A program made the position numbers and the translations under genes. Shown here one piece after another: positions 27,086 through 37,403 of a stretch of 37,487 bases of DNA (positions are counted from its first letter, which is position 1; the number at the start of each line of letters is the position of its first letter). The DNA is taken from NCBI GenBank assembly GCA_004292755.1, contig RDXE01000063.1, positions 1 to 37,487 of the forward strand, read 5' to 3'. Below the pieces are notes generated by a model. It ran no database searches. It saw nothing but the letters and a program-made list of their open reading frames with translations, and was not told the origin of the DNA. This DNA is from Alphaproteobacteria bacterium. Lineage in GTDB: Bacteria > Pseudomonadota > Alphaproteobacteria > Elsterales > Elsteraceae.

Positions 27086-28333
27086 TCAAAACCGATGGAG
27101 GTCAAAGGGCGCGAGCGGCACCGCAGGGGTGCGCCCGCAGGCAAGATCAGCCACCAGCCGACCCGTGATGGCACTCAACGTGACACCCAAGTGGTTATGA
27201 CCAAAGGCGTAAAGCAGATTGCCAGCCACGCGACTGCGGCCAATGGCAGGCAGGTAGTCTGGCAGGGTTGGTCGACAGCCGACCCACCGACGCCGCTCAG
27301 ACCCTGCCGCTAGTCCAAGCGCCGTGGCATGGGCCTCCAGCCGGGTCCATTTGCGCGGATCGGGTGCCGCACCCTCGACGGCAAACTCCGTAAAGCCTGT
27401 CATCCGGAGGGAGTGCGCAAATCGGGTGACGATGGTGGAGCGGTCAGGAAAGGCAACCGGCGGCAGATCCCGCGGCCAGTCAGCCTCACTGACCAGGGCG
27501 TCCAAGTGATAGCCGCGCTCTGCTATCAGCGGCACGGCACCGACCAGAGGCTGCAGCAAGGCTGCCGAGCCGATCCCTGCTGCCACCACCACGTGATCGG
27601 CTGAGACCTGCTCGCCGGTGTCCAGCAGCGCGGTAGCACGGCCCTCGGTGAGGGTGAGGGCCAGCACCTCCGCCCGCGTGGTGATGCCCCCGGCCTGGCT
27701 AAACGCAGCACCCAGCCGCCTCAGCCATTCGGACAGGTCCACCACCTGCCCAGTATTGGCAAATCGCACCGCTGCCGTGGGACGATTGGCGAAGCGCGCG
27801 CGCAGCAACGCCAGCTCCTCTGCCGTGGCGATACGGGCAGTGGCGTAGCCATACTCTGTCGCCACAGCAGCACGAACCGCTTCAGCAGCCGTCCCCACCC
27901 GCTCGAAGGCGGCAAAGTGCCCATCGGTGCGGAGCAGCTCTGGCGCGCCAATCTCCTGGGCCAAGTGCCCCCAGGCGGGCAAGGCGGCGGCCATCAGCGG
28001 CTTCAACGCAGCACAGCCAGCTTGAAACCGACTGGGCCTGGCTGCCGCCAGCAAGCGGAGGCCGAAGGGCAGCCAGTGCCGCAGGTGGCGAAGCGGCAGA
28101 CCAACGGGCCCACCCACTAGAAACAACTGGCGCGGCAGGCTGATCAGGGTTTCCAGCGATGCCAGCGGGTGGATTTGCTCGGTTGCGATATGGCCCGCAT
28201 TGCCGAAGGAGGCTGCCCGCTCGGGCTCCCCTCGGTCGATCCAGCGGGTTTGGACCCCGGCACGCTGCAACGCCCAGGCGCTCGCTGCACCCACACAGCC
28301 ACCACCCAGCACCACTGCCGTGGGCTGGCTCAT
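27086..28333 (-). CDS. FAD-dependent D-hydroxyproline/D-amino acid oxidase (DadA-like)
   Basis: A 415-residue flavoprotein of the DAO superfamily. The dinucleotide-binding motif is VVLGGGCVGAASAWAL (7-22; GGGCVG at 10-15), followed by the glutamate/aspartate of the second strand near 35. The C-terminal FAD block reads GCRPTLPDYLPAIGRS, then FGHNHLGVTLSAITG. In context it should oxidise cis-4-hydroxy-D-proline to 1-pyrroline-4-hydroxy-2-carboxylate and pass electrons to quinone or oxygen. Start: ATG at 28333 with no strong ribosome site. The epimerase follows directly, the oxidase stop lying inside the epimerase ribosome-site region. A plain D-amino acid dehydrogenase is the alternative. Confidence 0.87.
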   Translation of the reverse strand: MSQPTAVVLGGGCVGAASAWALQRAGVQTRWIDRGEPERAASFGNAGHIATEQIHPLASLETLISLPRQLFLVGGPVGLPLRHLRHWLPFGLRLLAAARPSRFQAGCAALKPLMAAALPAWGHLAQEIGAPELLRTDGHFAAFERVGTAAEAVRAAVATEYGYATARIATAEELALLRARFANRPTAAVRFANTGQVVDLSEWLRRLGAAFSQAGGITTRAEVLALTLTEGRATALLDTGEQVSADHVVVAAGIGSAALLQPLVGAVPLIAERGYHLDALVSEADWPRDLPPVAFPDRSTIVTRFAHSLRMTGFTEFAVEGAAPDPRKWTRLEAHATALGLAAGSERRRWVGCRPTLPDYLPAIGRSRVAGNLLYAFGHNHLGVTLSAITGRLVADLACGRTPAVPLAPFDLHRF

Positions 28334-28366
28334 GGGTGCCGACGGCGCAATGGCGCGGCGCCGAGA

Positions 28367-29311
28367 CTAGCCGTCAAGGTCGGCACTCCATCGGGCGTAC
28401 CACGCCTGGAAGCGATCCCACTGAGTGTCAGCCGCGCGGCGCTGGCTGTCGGATAGGGCATCGCTCGGGTTGAAGTGCAGGGCGTACTCTTCGTGCCCCG
28501 CGCGCACCATCAGATGCTTGTAGTACAACACCAAGTCGGGCCCTTCGTCATAGGTGGAGAGCACGTGGAGGGCGCGGTCCAACTCCATCGCGCGACGCTC
28601 CGCCAGAGGGTCACCGGTCGCAGCTGCCCGGCACAGGGCCACCAGCTGCAGCACTTCGCGCGGCAAGGCATTGCCGATGCCGGTGATCGCCCCAACAGCG
28701 CCACAGCGCACGAAGCCGTGATAAACTTGAGTATCGACCCCCACCATCAAGGTGAGGTCTGGGTCGCGGTTGGTGATGTGCTCCGCGGCATAGGTAAGGG
28801 CGGCGGCTCCCCCAAACTCCTTGAACCCGATCAGATGCGGGTGGCGCTCTCGCAACGCAAAGAACAAATCCGCCTTGGTCTCATAGCCATAATAGGGGCT
28901 GTTGTAGATGACCGAGGGCAGATCAACGGCCGCCTCCAGCACGCCCTCGAAATGGGCGCGCTGGGCGGCTGGCGAACTGCCGCGCGACAACACCCGGGGA
29001 ATGATCATCAAGCCGGCCGCGCCAACAGCCTTGGCGTGAGCCGCCAGAGCCGCTGCCCGACGCGGGTTCTGCGCCCCGGTGCCGACGATGGTGGGCACAC
29101 CGGCTGCCACCAGCCGCTCCACCCCCTCCATCCGCTCCTCATCGCTCAACAGCGGCCAGTCCCCCATCGAGCCGCAATACACCACCGCGCGCATGCCCGC
29201 CTGGACCAGCATCTTCCCCATGCGCGCCAGCGCATCGAAATCCGGCGTGCGCATCGGCGTGCAGGGTGTCATCAACGCTGGTATCGTGCCGTGAAATGGA
29301 TTGTCTACCAT
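28367..29311 (-). CDS. DapA-family 1-pyrroline-4-hydroxy-2-carboxylate deaminase-like protein
   Basis: A 314-residue class I aldolase of the dihydrodipicolinate synthase/N-acetylneuraminate lyase fold. The Schiff-base lysine is K164 in LIGFKEFGG and the partner tyrosine Y136 in VIYNSPYYGY. The phosphate/carboxylate-binding loop is around GSMGDWPLLSDEER (47-60), where classical DapA has GTTGE. This GSMGDWP variant is what I expect for the hydroxyproline deaminase branch that gives 2-oxoglutarate semialdehyde; that recall is from memory. Start: ATG at 29311 after GGGGGAG. It is 33 bases upstream of the oxidase gene, so the three form an operon. A dapA role in lysine synthesis is unlikely here. 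Confidence 0.85.
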   Translation of the reverse strand: MVDNPFHGTIPALMTPCTPMRTPDFDALARMGKMLVQAGMRAVVYCGSMGDWPLLSDEERMEGVERLVAAGVPTIVGTGAQNPRRAAALAAHAKAVGAAGLMIIPRVLSRGSSPAAQRAHFEGVLEAAVDLPSVIYNSPYYGYETKADLFFALRERHPHLIGFKEFGGAAALTYAAEHITNRDPDLTLMVGVDTQVYHGFVRCGAVGAITGIGNALPREVLQLVALCRAAATGDPLAERRAMELDRALHVLSTYDEGPDLVLYYKHLMVRAGHEEYALHFNPSDALSDSQRRAADTQWDRFQAWYARWSADLDG

Positions 29312-29382
29312 GGTGTCTCCCCCGCATCGCCGGTTTGACAACGGTAGGGACCCGCCCGGCCCTTTGGCAATCAGCCCGTCAG

Positions 29383-29417
29383 AAAAAACCCTGCCGCGGG
29401 GCTGCCGCGGCAGGGTT
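29383..29417 (-). terminator. Rho-independent terminator of the pnt operon
   Basis: A perfect 13-bp stem (29387-29399 with 29405-29417, AACCCTGCCGCGG) with a five-base loop. Read on the minus strand it runs into T tracts (29383-29388). It lies 24 bases after the pntB stop and separates the pnt operon from the hydroxyproline cluster. Confidence 0.93.
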
Positions 29418-29441
29418 CTTGGTCAACCCACAGGGCGAGGG

Positions 29442-30842
29442 TTAGCCCAGCGAATGCAGGATCGCCTCGGTCACCTTCTTCGCGTCACCGAACAGCATCA
29501 TGGTGTTGTCGCGGAAGAACAGTTCGTTCTCCACACCGGCATAGCCAGTTGCCATGGAGCGCTTGATGAACAACACGGTCTTCGCCTTTTCCACGTCCAG
29601 GATCGGCATGCCATAGATCGCTGACGTGGGGTCGGTCTTGGCAGCCGGGTTGGTCACGTCGTTGGCGCCGATCACGAAGGCGACATCGGTGCTGGCGAAG
29701 TCGCGGTTGATCTCCTCCAACTCTAGCACGTCGTCGTAGGGCACATTGGCTTCGGCCAGCAGCACATTCATGTGACCCGGCATGCGACCAGCCACAGGGT
29801 GGATCGCGTAGCGCACTTGCACGCCCTCGGCCTTCAACAGGTCGCCCATTTCGCGCAGCGCATGCTGGGCTTGGGCCACTGCCATGCCATAGCCCGGCAC
29901 AATGATGACGGAGCGGGCGTTCTTCATGATGAACGCCGCATCCTCAGCCGAGCCGGACTTGTACGGCCGATCACTGCCGCCCTTGGCACCACCGGCTGCA
30001 GCCGCAGAGCCATCCGTGCCAAAGCCGCCCAGGATGACGTTGAAGATCGACCGGTTCATCCCCTTACACATGATGTAGGAGAGGATCGCACCGGAGGAGC
30101 CAACCAACGCGCCGGTCACAATCAGCAGATTGTTCTCAAGCGTGAAGCCGATGCCCGAGGCTGCCCAGCCGGAATAGCTGTTCAGCATGGAGACCACGAC
30201 CGGCATGTCCGCGCCACCAATCGGCATGATCAGCAACACACCAATCGCCAGCGCCAGGATCAGCAGCAAGAACAGCGCGGCACTGGACTGCGTGGCGCAG
30301 AACCAGATGGTCAGCAGCAGCATCGCCACGCCAATGGCGAGGTTGATCTGGTGCTGCATCGGAAACTGAAGCGGCTTGCCCGAGACCAAGCCCTGCAACT
30401 TCCCAAACGCGACGATCGAGCCGGTGAAGGTCACCGCACCGATCGCAAGGCCGAGCGCCATTTCGATGCGGGACAGGAGTTTGATGCCATCGCCCGATGC
30501 GATGCCGAACGAGGCTGGCGCCGACCATGCCGCCAGGGCGACAAACACGGCAGCCAAACCAACCAGAGAGTGGAACGCCGCCACCAACTGTGGCAGCGCC
30601 GTCATCTCAATCTTGCGGGCAATAAAGGTACCAGCGGCACCGCCGATCAAGATGCCCAGAACGATGGTGCCAAAGCTCATCACCTGCGGGCTAGCGAGGG
30701 TGGTGACCACCGCCAAACCCATGCCGATCATGCCGTAAAGATTGCCCCGCCGGGAGGTTTCCGGGCTTGACAACCCCTTGAGCGACAAGATGAACAGCAC
30801 AGAGGCCGCAAGATAAAGCAGAGAGGCGAGATTGGGATTCAT
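29442..30842 (-). CDS. pntB: NAD(P) transhydrogenase subunit beta
   Basis: A 466-residue subunit of the proton-translocating transhydrogenase, which uses proton-motive force to reduce NADP+ with NADH in the cytoplasmic membrane. About eight helices fill residues 1-260 (FHSLVGLAAVFVAL near 90-103 carries the conserved His). A Gly/Ala-rich linker (about 278-293) leads to the NADP-binding domain III, with the motif VPGYGMAVAQAQHALREM (about 317-334) and GANDVTNPAA near 402. The tail KSMATGYAGVENELF-type block (here KRSMATGYAGVENELF) is the family signature. GGGAGG lies eight bases before ATG 30842. Last gene of the operon. Confidence 0.97.
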   Translation of the reverse strand: MNPNLASLLYLAASVLFILSLKGLSSPETSRRGNLYGMIGMGLAVVTTLASPQVMSFGTIVLGILIGGAAGTFIARKIEMTALPQLVAAFHSLVGLAAVFVALAAWSAPASFGIASGDGIKLLSRIEMALGLAIGAVTFTGSIVAFGKLQGLVSGKPLQFPMQHQINLAIGVAMLLLTIWFCATQSSAALFLLLILALAIGVLLIMPIGGADMPVVVSMLNSYSGWAASGIGFTLENNLLIVTGALVGSSGAILSYIMCKGMNRSIFNVILGGFGTDGSAAAAGGAKGGSDRPYKSGSAEDAAFIMKNARSVIIVPGYGMAVAQAQHALREMGDLLKAEGVQVRYAIHPVAGRMPGHMNVLLAEANVPYDDVLELEEINRDFASTDVAFVIGANDVTNPAAKTDPTSAIYGMPILDVEKAKTVLFIKRSMATGYAGVENELFFRDNTMMLFGDAKKVTEAILHSLG

Positions 30843-30858
30843 GTGTCAGGCCTCCCGG

Positions 30859-31266
30859 CTACTTGTTCTTTTTGAACATCGCCAGCATGCGATGGGTGAC
30901 GACGAAGCCGCCGAAGATGTTCACGGCTGCCAGGACCACGGCGAAAAAGCCGAAGACCTGCGCGCCCAACTCCCCCGCCGTGCCAGCGGCCACCAGCGCG
31001 CCGACAATGATCACCGAGGAGATGGCATTGGTCACCGCCATCAAGGGCGAGTGCAAGGCCGGGGTCACCTTCCAGACGACATAGTAGCCGACGAAGCAGG
31101 CCAGCACGAACACCGTGAGGCCAACCACTGACGGGTCAAGCCCGGCATGGGCAACGCTTTGGGCAAGGGACCCGGCGTCGCCGGCCACACGCTCCGCCTG
31201 ATCGGCAAGGTTGCGCGCCTGCTCCGCCAGGGTGCGGGCACTGGTGGCGAGGGTTTCGGCGCTCAT
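30859..31266 (-). CDS. pntAB: NAD(P) transhydrogenase membrane subunit alpha-2
   Basis: A 135-residue membrane subunit (domain II part of the alpha chain). The first 40 residues are a predicted amphipathic helix or coiled coil ([19 protein letters not shown]), and three helices follow at about 47-67, 72-97 and 100-120. The end reads [17 protein letters not shown], typical of PntAB. This split-subunit form (alpha-1, alpha-2, beta) is the alphaproteobacterial arrangement, unlike the fused PntA of E. coli. GGAGG seven bases before ATG 31266; the start overlaps the pntAA stop by ATGA. Confidence 0.95.
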   Translation of the reverse strand: MSAETLATSARTLAEQARNLADQAERVAGDAGSLAQSVAHAGLDPSVVGLTVFVLACFVGYYVVWKVTPALHSPLMAVTNAISSVIIVGALVAAGTAGELGAQVFGFFAVVLAAVNIFGGFVVTHRMLAMFKKNK

Positions 31267-32432
31267 TGGCTGGCCTCCGGAGCTGCGGACGCATCGGCAG
31301 GTTTTGGTTTGAAGGACGGGTGAACAACGGCGCCGTCTCGGGTCAACAACGAGCCCGCGATCACTTCATCGGCCGTGTCGACCGTCAAGGCGCCATCCTT
31401 CAGGATCGGCTGCAAGAAGGCGACGATGTTGCGCGCGAACAATGCTGAGGATTCGGCTGGAAGACGGCCCGGCAGATTGGCCAGACCGACGATCTTCACG
31501 CCATTCTCATCGTGGATTTCGCCCAGGCGCGACAATTCGCAATTGCCACCGGTCTCCACTGCCAAATCCACAATCACCGAGCCCGGACGCATGGCATGCA
31601 CCATACCGGCCGTGATCAGCCGGGGTGCCGGGCGACCGGGGATCAGCGCAGTGCTGATGGCAATGTCGGTTTTCTTCAAGGTTTCTGCGATTTTGGCTGT
31701 CTGGCGCTGCTTGGTGGCATCGTCCAGTTCCTTCGCGTAACCGCCTTTGGTTTCCGCATCGGCCATCCCCTCCACTTCAACGAAGGTGGCACCCAGCGAC
31801 TGCACCTGCTCCTTCGCTGCGGCTCGGACGTCAAAGGCGGAGACGATGGCGCCAAGGCGGCGGGCCGTGGCAATTGCTTGCAGGCCCGCAACACCGGCAC
31901 CCAGAACCAACACTTTGGCGGGTGCCACGGTGCCGGCGGCCGTCATCATCATCGGGAAGGACCGGCCATAGACGGCGGCGGCTTCCAGCACCGCACGGTA
32001 GCCCGCGAGGTTGGCTTGAGAGGACAGGATGTCCATGCTTTGCGCGCGGGTGATGCGGGGCACCAGTTCCAGCGCGAAGGCAGTGATGGAGCGCTCGGCA
32101 TAGCGTTCAGGCCCCGCTTGATAGGGCGCGAGGCCAGCCACCAGCGCGGCACCGGCGGGGATCAACGACAGCTCGTCAATCTCCCCCTCGCCCGCGGCGA
32201 GCGGGCGCTGAACCTTCAGCACCAGCCCGGCTCCAGTCAGAGTGGCAGCAGCGTCGGCTCCAATGCTGGCGCCAGCGGCTTCGTAGGCAGCATCGGGGAT
32301 CGAGGCGCTGAGGCCAGCCCCAGCCTCCACCATCACCGACGCACCCATCGCCAGCAGCTTTTTCACGCTTTCCGGTGTCGCCGCGACGCGGGTTTCGTAA
32401 GCGCGACGTTCCTTGAGCACGGCGACTTTCAT
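31263..32432 (-). CDS. pntAA: NAD(P) transhydrogenase subunit alpha-1 (NAD-binding)
   Basis: A 389-residue soluble domain I subunit that binds NAD(H). It begins [20 protein letters not shown], the typical family start with the R-x-x-E-x-R-V pattern. The Rossmann motif is [21 protein letters not shown] (about 165-185), with SAFDVR at the second strand. [16 protein letters not shown] is recognisable near 258-272. Start: ATG at 32432, preceded by GGAGGAGG eight bases upstream; an in-frame ATG at 32450 lies before that site. First gene of pntAA-pntAB-pntB. Confidence 0.96.
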   Translation of the reverse strand: MKVAVLKERRAYETRVAATPESVKKLLAMGASVMVEAGAGLSASIPDAAYEAAGASIGADAAATLTGAGLVLKVQRPLAAGEGEIDELSLIPAGAALVAGLAPYQAGPERYAERSITAFALELVPRITRAQSMDILSSQANLAGYRAVLEAAAVYGRSFPMMMTAAGTVAPAKVLVLGAGVAGLQAIATARRLGAIVSAFDVRAAAKEQVQSLGATFVEVEGMADAETKGGYAKELDDATKQRQTAKIAETLKKTDIAISTALIPGRPAPRLITAGMVHAMRPGSVIVDLAVETGGNCELSRLGEIHDENGVKIVGLANLPGRLPAESSALFARNIVAFLQPILKDGALTVDTADEVIAGSLLTRDGAVVHPSFKPKPADASAAPEASQ

Positions 32433-32551
32433 GCCGCTGGCCTCCTCCATAGGACTGTGGTGGGCGCCGGCATCGAATGTCCGACGCGCAAGATTGGTGC
32501 ACGCGATTTATGCACATGCGACAACCCAGTCGGAAGGGGTTGCGACATTTG

Positions 32552-32580
32552 AGGACAGGCAGACGCGTCCTGGTTATGAT
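32552..32580 (+). promoter_or_regulatory. Candidate sigma-70 promoter for the small membrane protein gene
   Basis: AGGACA (32552-32557), a 17-base spacer and TATGAT (32575-32580) match nine of twelve consensus bases. Transcription would start about 32587, practically on the ATG at 32588, which lacks a ribosome site, so the message may be leaderless. This is inference from spacing. Confidence 0.5.
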
Positions 32581-32587
32581 TCACCCC

Positions 32588-32827
32588 ATGAAGATGCTAA
32601 TATACGCCGTTGCGATCATGGTCGGCCTGGTGGCTGCCGTTTCCTTAGGCTTTGCCTTGTCACCGTCGGGGGAAGAGGCGCCATTCAGCCTGCACGGCTG
32701 GATCGCGATTGCCCTTGGCATCGTTGGGACTGCAGTCGTGGGCATCGGCTTGATGGCCCTGGTGTTCCTGTCTCACCGCAATGGCCATGATGAGCGGGTC
32801 GGCAAAGACCCACCACCCCGGCCCTAG
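32588..32827 (+). CDS. Small two-helix membrane protein of unknown function
   Basis: A 79-residue protein (83 if ATG 32576 is used). Two hydrophobic segments: about 4-24 (YAVAIMVGLVAAVSLGFAL) and about 36-60 (GWIAIALGIVGTAVVGIGLM region), joined by a short loop SPSGEEAPFSLH, and a hydrophilic tail HRNGHDERVGKDPPPRP. I do not recognise a family. No ribosome site precedes any of the ATGs (32477, 32576, 32588). The promoter at 32552-32580 would place the transcript start on ATG 32588. It sits alone between the pnt operon (divergent) and ccmB (convergent, 11 bases away), in the place where ccmC might have been expected. Confidence 0.65.
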   Translation: MKMLIYAVAIMVGLVAAVSLGFALSPSGEEAPFSLHGWIAIALGIVGTAVVGIGLMALVFLSHRNGHDERVGKDPPPRP

Positions 32828-32838
32828 ACGCGGCACCA

Positions 32839-33507
32839 TCAGTCCAGCGAGAGCTTCAAGCCCGCTGCCGCAGCCAGCGGGGCCAGCGGCAGCGCAGCAG
32901 CCAGCAGCGCCGCCAGAATCATCAAGTGCGGACGCGCCCCAAGCCCCGTCGCCGTCGCCTCAACAGCTGCCACACCGAAAATCAGCACCGGTACCACCAG
33001 CGGCAGAATCAAAAGCGGCACCAATGCCGCTCCCCGGCGCGCACCCAAGGTCAAAGCGGCCCCAATGGCGCCAAACAAGCTAAGGCACGGCGTGCCGATC
33101 AGCATCGACACCATCAAAGTGGTGATTGCCGCTGGATCCAGGTTCAGCATGATCGCCAACACGGGCGAGACCAGCACCAACGGCAGGCCAGTGGTGATCC
33201 AATGGGCCGCCGCCTTCGCCACCGCCACGCCCGCCAGACCCGCAGGCGACAGCGCCAGTTGATCCAGCGAGCCATCGACTGCATCGGGTTGAAACATGCG
33301 ATCCAGCGACAGCAAACCGGCCAGCAGCGCCGTCACCCAGACGACTCCGGCGGCAATGCGCGCCAAGATTTGTGGCTCCGGCCCAACGCCGAAGGGGAAC
33401 AGCAGGGCTGCGACGGCGAAAAACCCAACGGCCGTGACTAAGTCGGCCGCTTGACGCAAGCCAAGCGCAAGGTCGCGGCGCAGCACGGCAAGAGTGGCCT
33501 GAATCAC
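32839..33507 (-). CDS. ccmB: Haem exporter permease CcmB
   Basis: A 222-residue membrane protein with six predicted helices, a subunit of the CcmAB(CD) complex of system I cytochrome c maturation. It opens with VLRRDLALGLRQAADLVTAVGFF (family start), and LDRMFQPDAVDGSLDQLALSPAGL (about 67-90) is the highly conserved CcmB cytoplasmic stretch. Start: GTG at 33507 in a GTGA overlap with ccmA. No ccmC follows; the next gene downstream reads in the opposite direction. CcmB with CcmA frees holo-CcmE from CcmC using ATP. Confidence 0.95.
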   Translation of the reverse strand: MIQATLAVLRRDLALGLRQAADLVTAVGFFAVAALLFPFGVGPEPQILARIAAGVVWVTALLAGLLSLDRMFQPDAVDGSLDQLALSPAGLAGVAVAKAAAHWITTGLPLVLVSPVLAIMLNLDPAAITTLMVSMLIGTPCLSLFGAIGAALTLGARRGAALVPLLILPLVVPVLIFGVAAVEATATGLGARPHLMILAALLAAALPLAPLAAAAGLKLSLD

Positions 33508-34190
33508 GCAACGGCCTCCTGATCCAGCGGATCGGCTGGTGGCTCGTCTGCCTCCTCCTCCCGGTGGGGGACAAAGTCGGCGACGGTGAGACTGTCGCCC
33601 GCGACGCCAAGGTCCAGGTGGGTGGCCGCCAAAACACGGCCGCCCGATGCCAGATGCGACTGCACCAGGTCGGCGAACAGTGCTGTGCCATCACGGTCCA
33701 ACGCTGTGGTTGGTTCATCCAGCAGCCACACGGGCTTGGGCACGGCAACCAGCCGCGCCAGCGCCAATCGGCGCCGTTGGCCTGCAGACAAGGTGCGGGC
33801 CGGCAAGCGGGCAAGACCAGCAATGCCGGTAGCGGCCAGCGCTGGCTCCACCGCCACCGACACCCCATGCAAGCGACCATGCCAGACCAGATGCTCTGCA
33901 ACACTCAAGCCCGGCTTGACCGCATCACCATGGCCCAGATACGCCAATCGAGCCAGATGCGTGCCGCGATCCACCTCCGCCCCATTCCACAGGACACGCC
34001 CCGCGGCAGGGGGTAGCAAGCCTGCCAGGACCCGCAGCAGCGTCGATTTGCCGCTCCCGTTCGGCCCGACCAGTTGCAGCACTCCACTGGGCGGAAGCAC
34101 GAAGCCAAGGCCCCGAAACACCAAACGACCGCCGCGCCAGACGGCTAGCCCCTGTCCCGCGAACTCCCCCAACGCGCGCCATTCCGTCAT
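33504..34190 (-). CDS. ccmA: Haem exporter ATP-binding protein CcmA
   Basis: A 228-residue ABC ATPase of cytochrome c maturation. Walker [10 protein letters not shown] at 42-50, signature [14 protein letters not shown] from 134, Walker B VWLLDEP at 154-160. The region [20 protein letters not shown] (82-101) is the CcmA-specific Q-loop substitute area with GH-x-x-x-x-K. The start is ambiguous: ATG 34190 gives a typical length, while a GTG at 34232 would add 14 residues; neither has a strong ribosome site. Divergent from acnA, overlapping ccmB by four bases. Confidence 0.95.
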   Translation of the reverse strand: MTEWRALGEFAGQGLAVWRGGRLVFRGLGFVLPPSGVLQLVGPNGSGKSTLLRVLAGLLPPAAGRVLWNGAEVDRGTHLARLAYLGHGDAVKPGLSVAEHLVWHGRLHGVSVAVEPALAATGIAGLARLPARTLSAGQRRRLALARLVAVPKPVWLLDEPTTALDRDGTALFADLVQSHLASGGRVLAATHLDLGVAGDSLTVADFVPHREEEADEPPADPLDQEAVA

Positions 34191-34259
34191 CGGATGAGCT
34201 TGCCAGACCGAGACCACTGGCGACAACGCCACAACCCTGCGACCATGCGCCAGGGGGGC

Positions 34260-34287
34260 TTGACGCGGGATCGTTTGCCCTTACGCG
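34260..34287 (+). promoter_or_regulatory. Possible acnA promoter
   Basis: CTTGACG (TTGACG at 34260-34265) followed after 16 bases by TACGCG (34282-34287) is a fair -35 and a poor -10, in the short region between ccmA and acnA. Alphaproteobacterial promoters often rely on the CTTGAC element. Weak evidence. Confidence 0.3.
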
Positions 34288-34343
34288 ACATTCCGGTTAA
34301 ACACCGCCCGTTTCCCTCAAGCCTCTCCCGAGGAGACCGTCCC

Positions 34344-37031
<2,688 letters not shown>

Positions 37032-37164
37032 AACTGATCGCGGTCAGGTGGACTCAGCTGACCGCGTGACGATGCTCGCAAAAACAACGAGCGAGAGGGG
37101 GTTGGGTGAACGAATGTGAACTCAACCCCCACTAGCACCACCACGCGCTGGGCAAACCCACAGC

Positions 37165-37199
37165 CGCCCGCGGGGGAAGACCCCCTCGCGGGCGTTTTT
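37165..37199 (+). terminator. Rho-independent terminator (likely of acnA)
   Basis: The stem CGCCCGCG (37165-37172) pairs with CGCGGGCG (37187-37194), continued inward by GGGG/CCCC with one bulged T, and is followed by TTTTT (37195-37199). It lies 134 bases after the acnA stop. Confidence 0.82.
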
Positions 37200-37285
37200 G
37201 TTCGGACAACGCCTTTCTGGGCGACCTTCTCGCAATTGGTGCAGCTGATACTGCCGAAAATAGGCATTTGGAATGAGATCTGGGC

Positions 37286-37318
37286 CGGGAGGGGAAATCC
37301 CCCTCCCGTCGCCTTTTC
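37286..37318 (+). terminator. Second terminator-like hairpin
   Basis: CGGGAGGGG (37286-37294) pairs with CCCCTCCCG (37300-37308) over a five-base loop, followed by TCGCCTTTTCTT. The U-run is interrupted and starts six bases after the stem, so termination is plausible but weaker than at the preceding one. Confidence 0.55.
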
Positions 37319-37403
37319 TTCGTTGTAGGACATCTGATTTCATCTATTGCGTTCGCTGGCACCGCCTGATACGTTAATGAGCCAAGGGAGATAACTAAGA
37401 ATT

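Larger units (their letters stand above)
37032..37403. other. Hairpin-rich intergenic region after acnA; possible small RNA locus
   Basis: A 372-base stretch without a convincing protein gene. It holds four consecutive inverted repeats: 37039-37066 (CGCGGTCAG, ten-base loop); 37097-37130 (GGGGGTTGGGT with ACTCAACCCCC, one G-U pair, twelve-base loop); 37165-37199 (terminator with T5); and 37286-37318 (second terminator-like stem). The two G-rich terminators share GGGGAA-N2/3-CCCCCTC. Between them, TGCC-GAAAATA-GGCA forms a short hairpin (about 37252-37266). The last 85 bases are less GC-rich and lead to the next gene. Confidence 0.5.

Noticed and set aside
29772-30770. 332-codon plus-strand frame inside pntB
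   Set aside because: Antisense shadow of a conserved membrane subunit; very rich in His/Gln/Arg.
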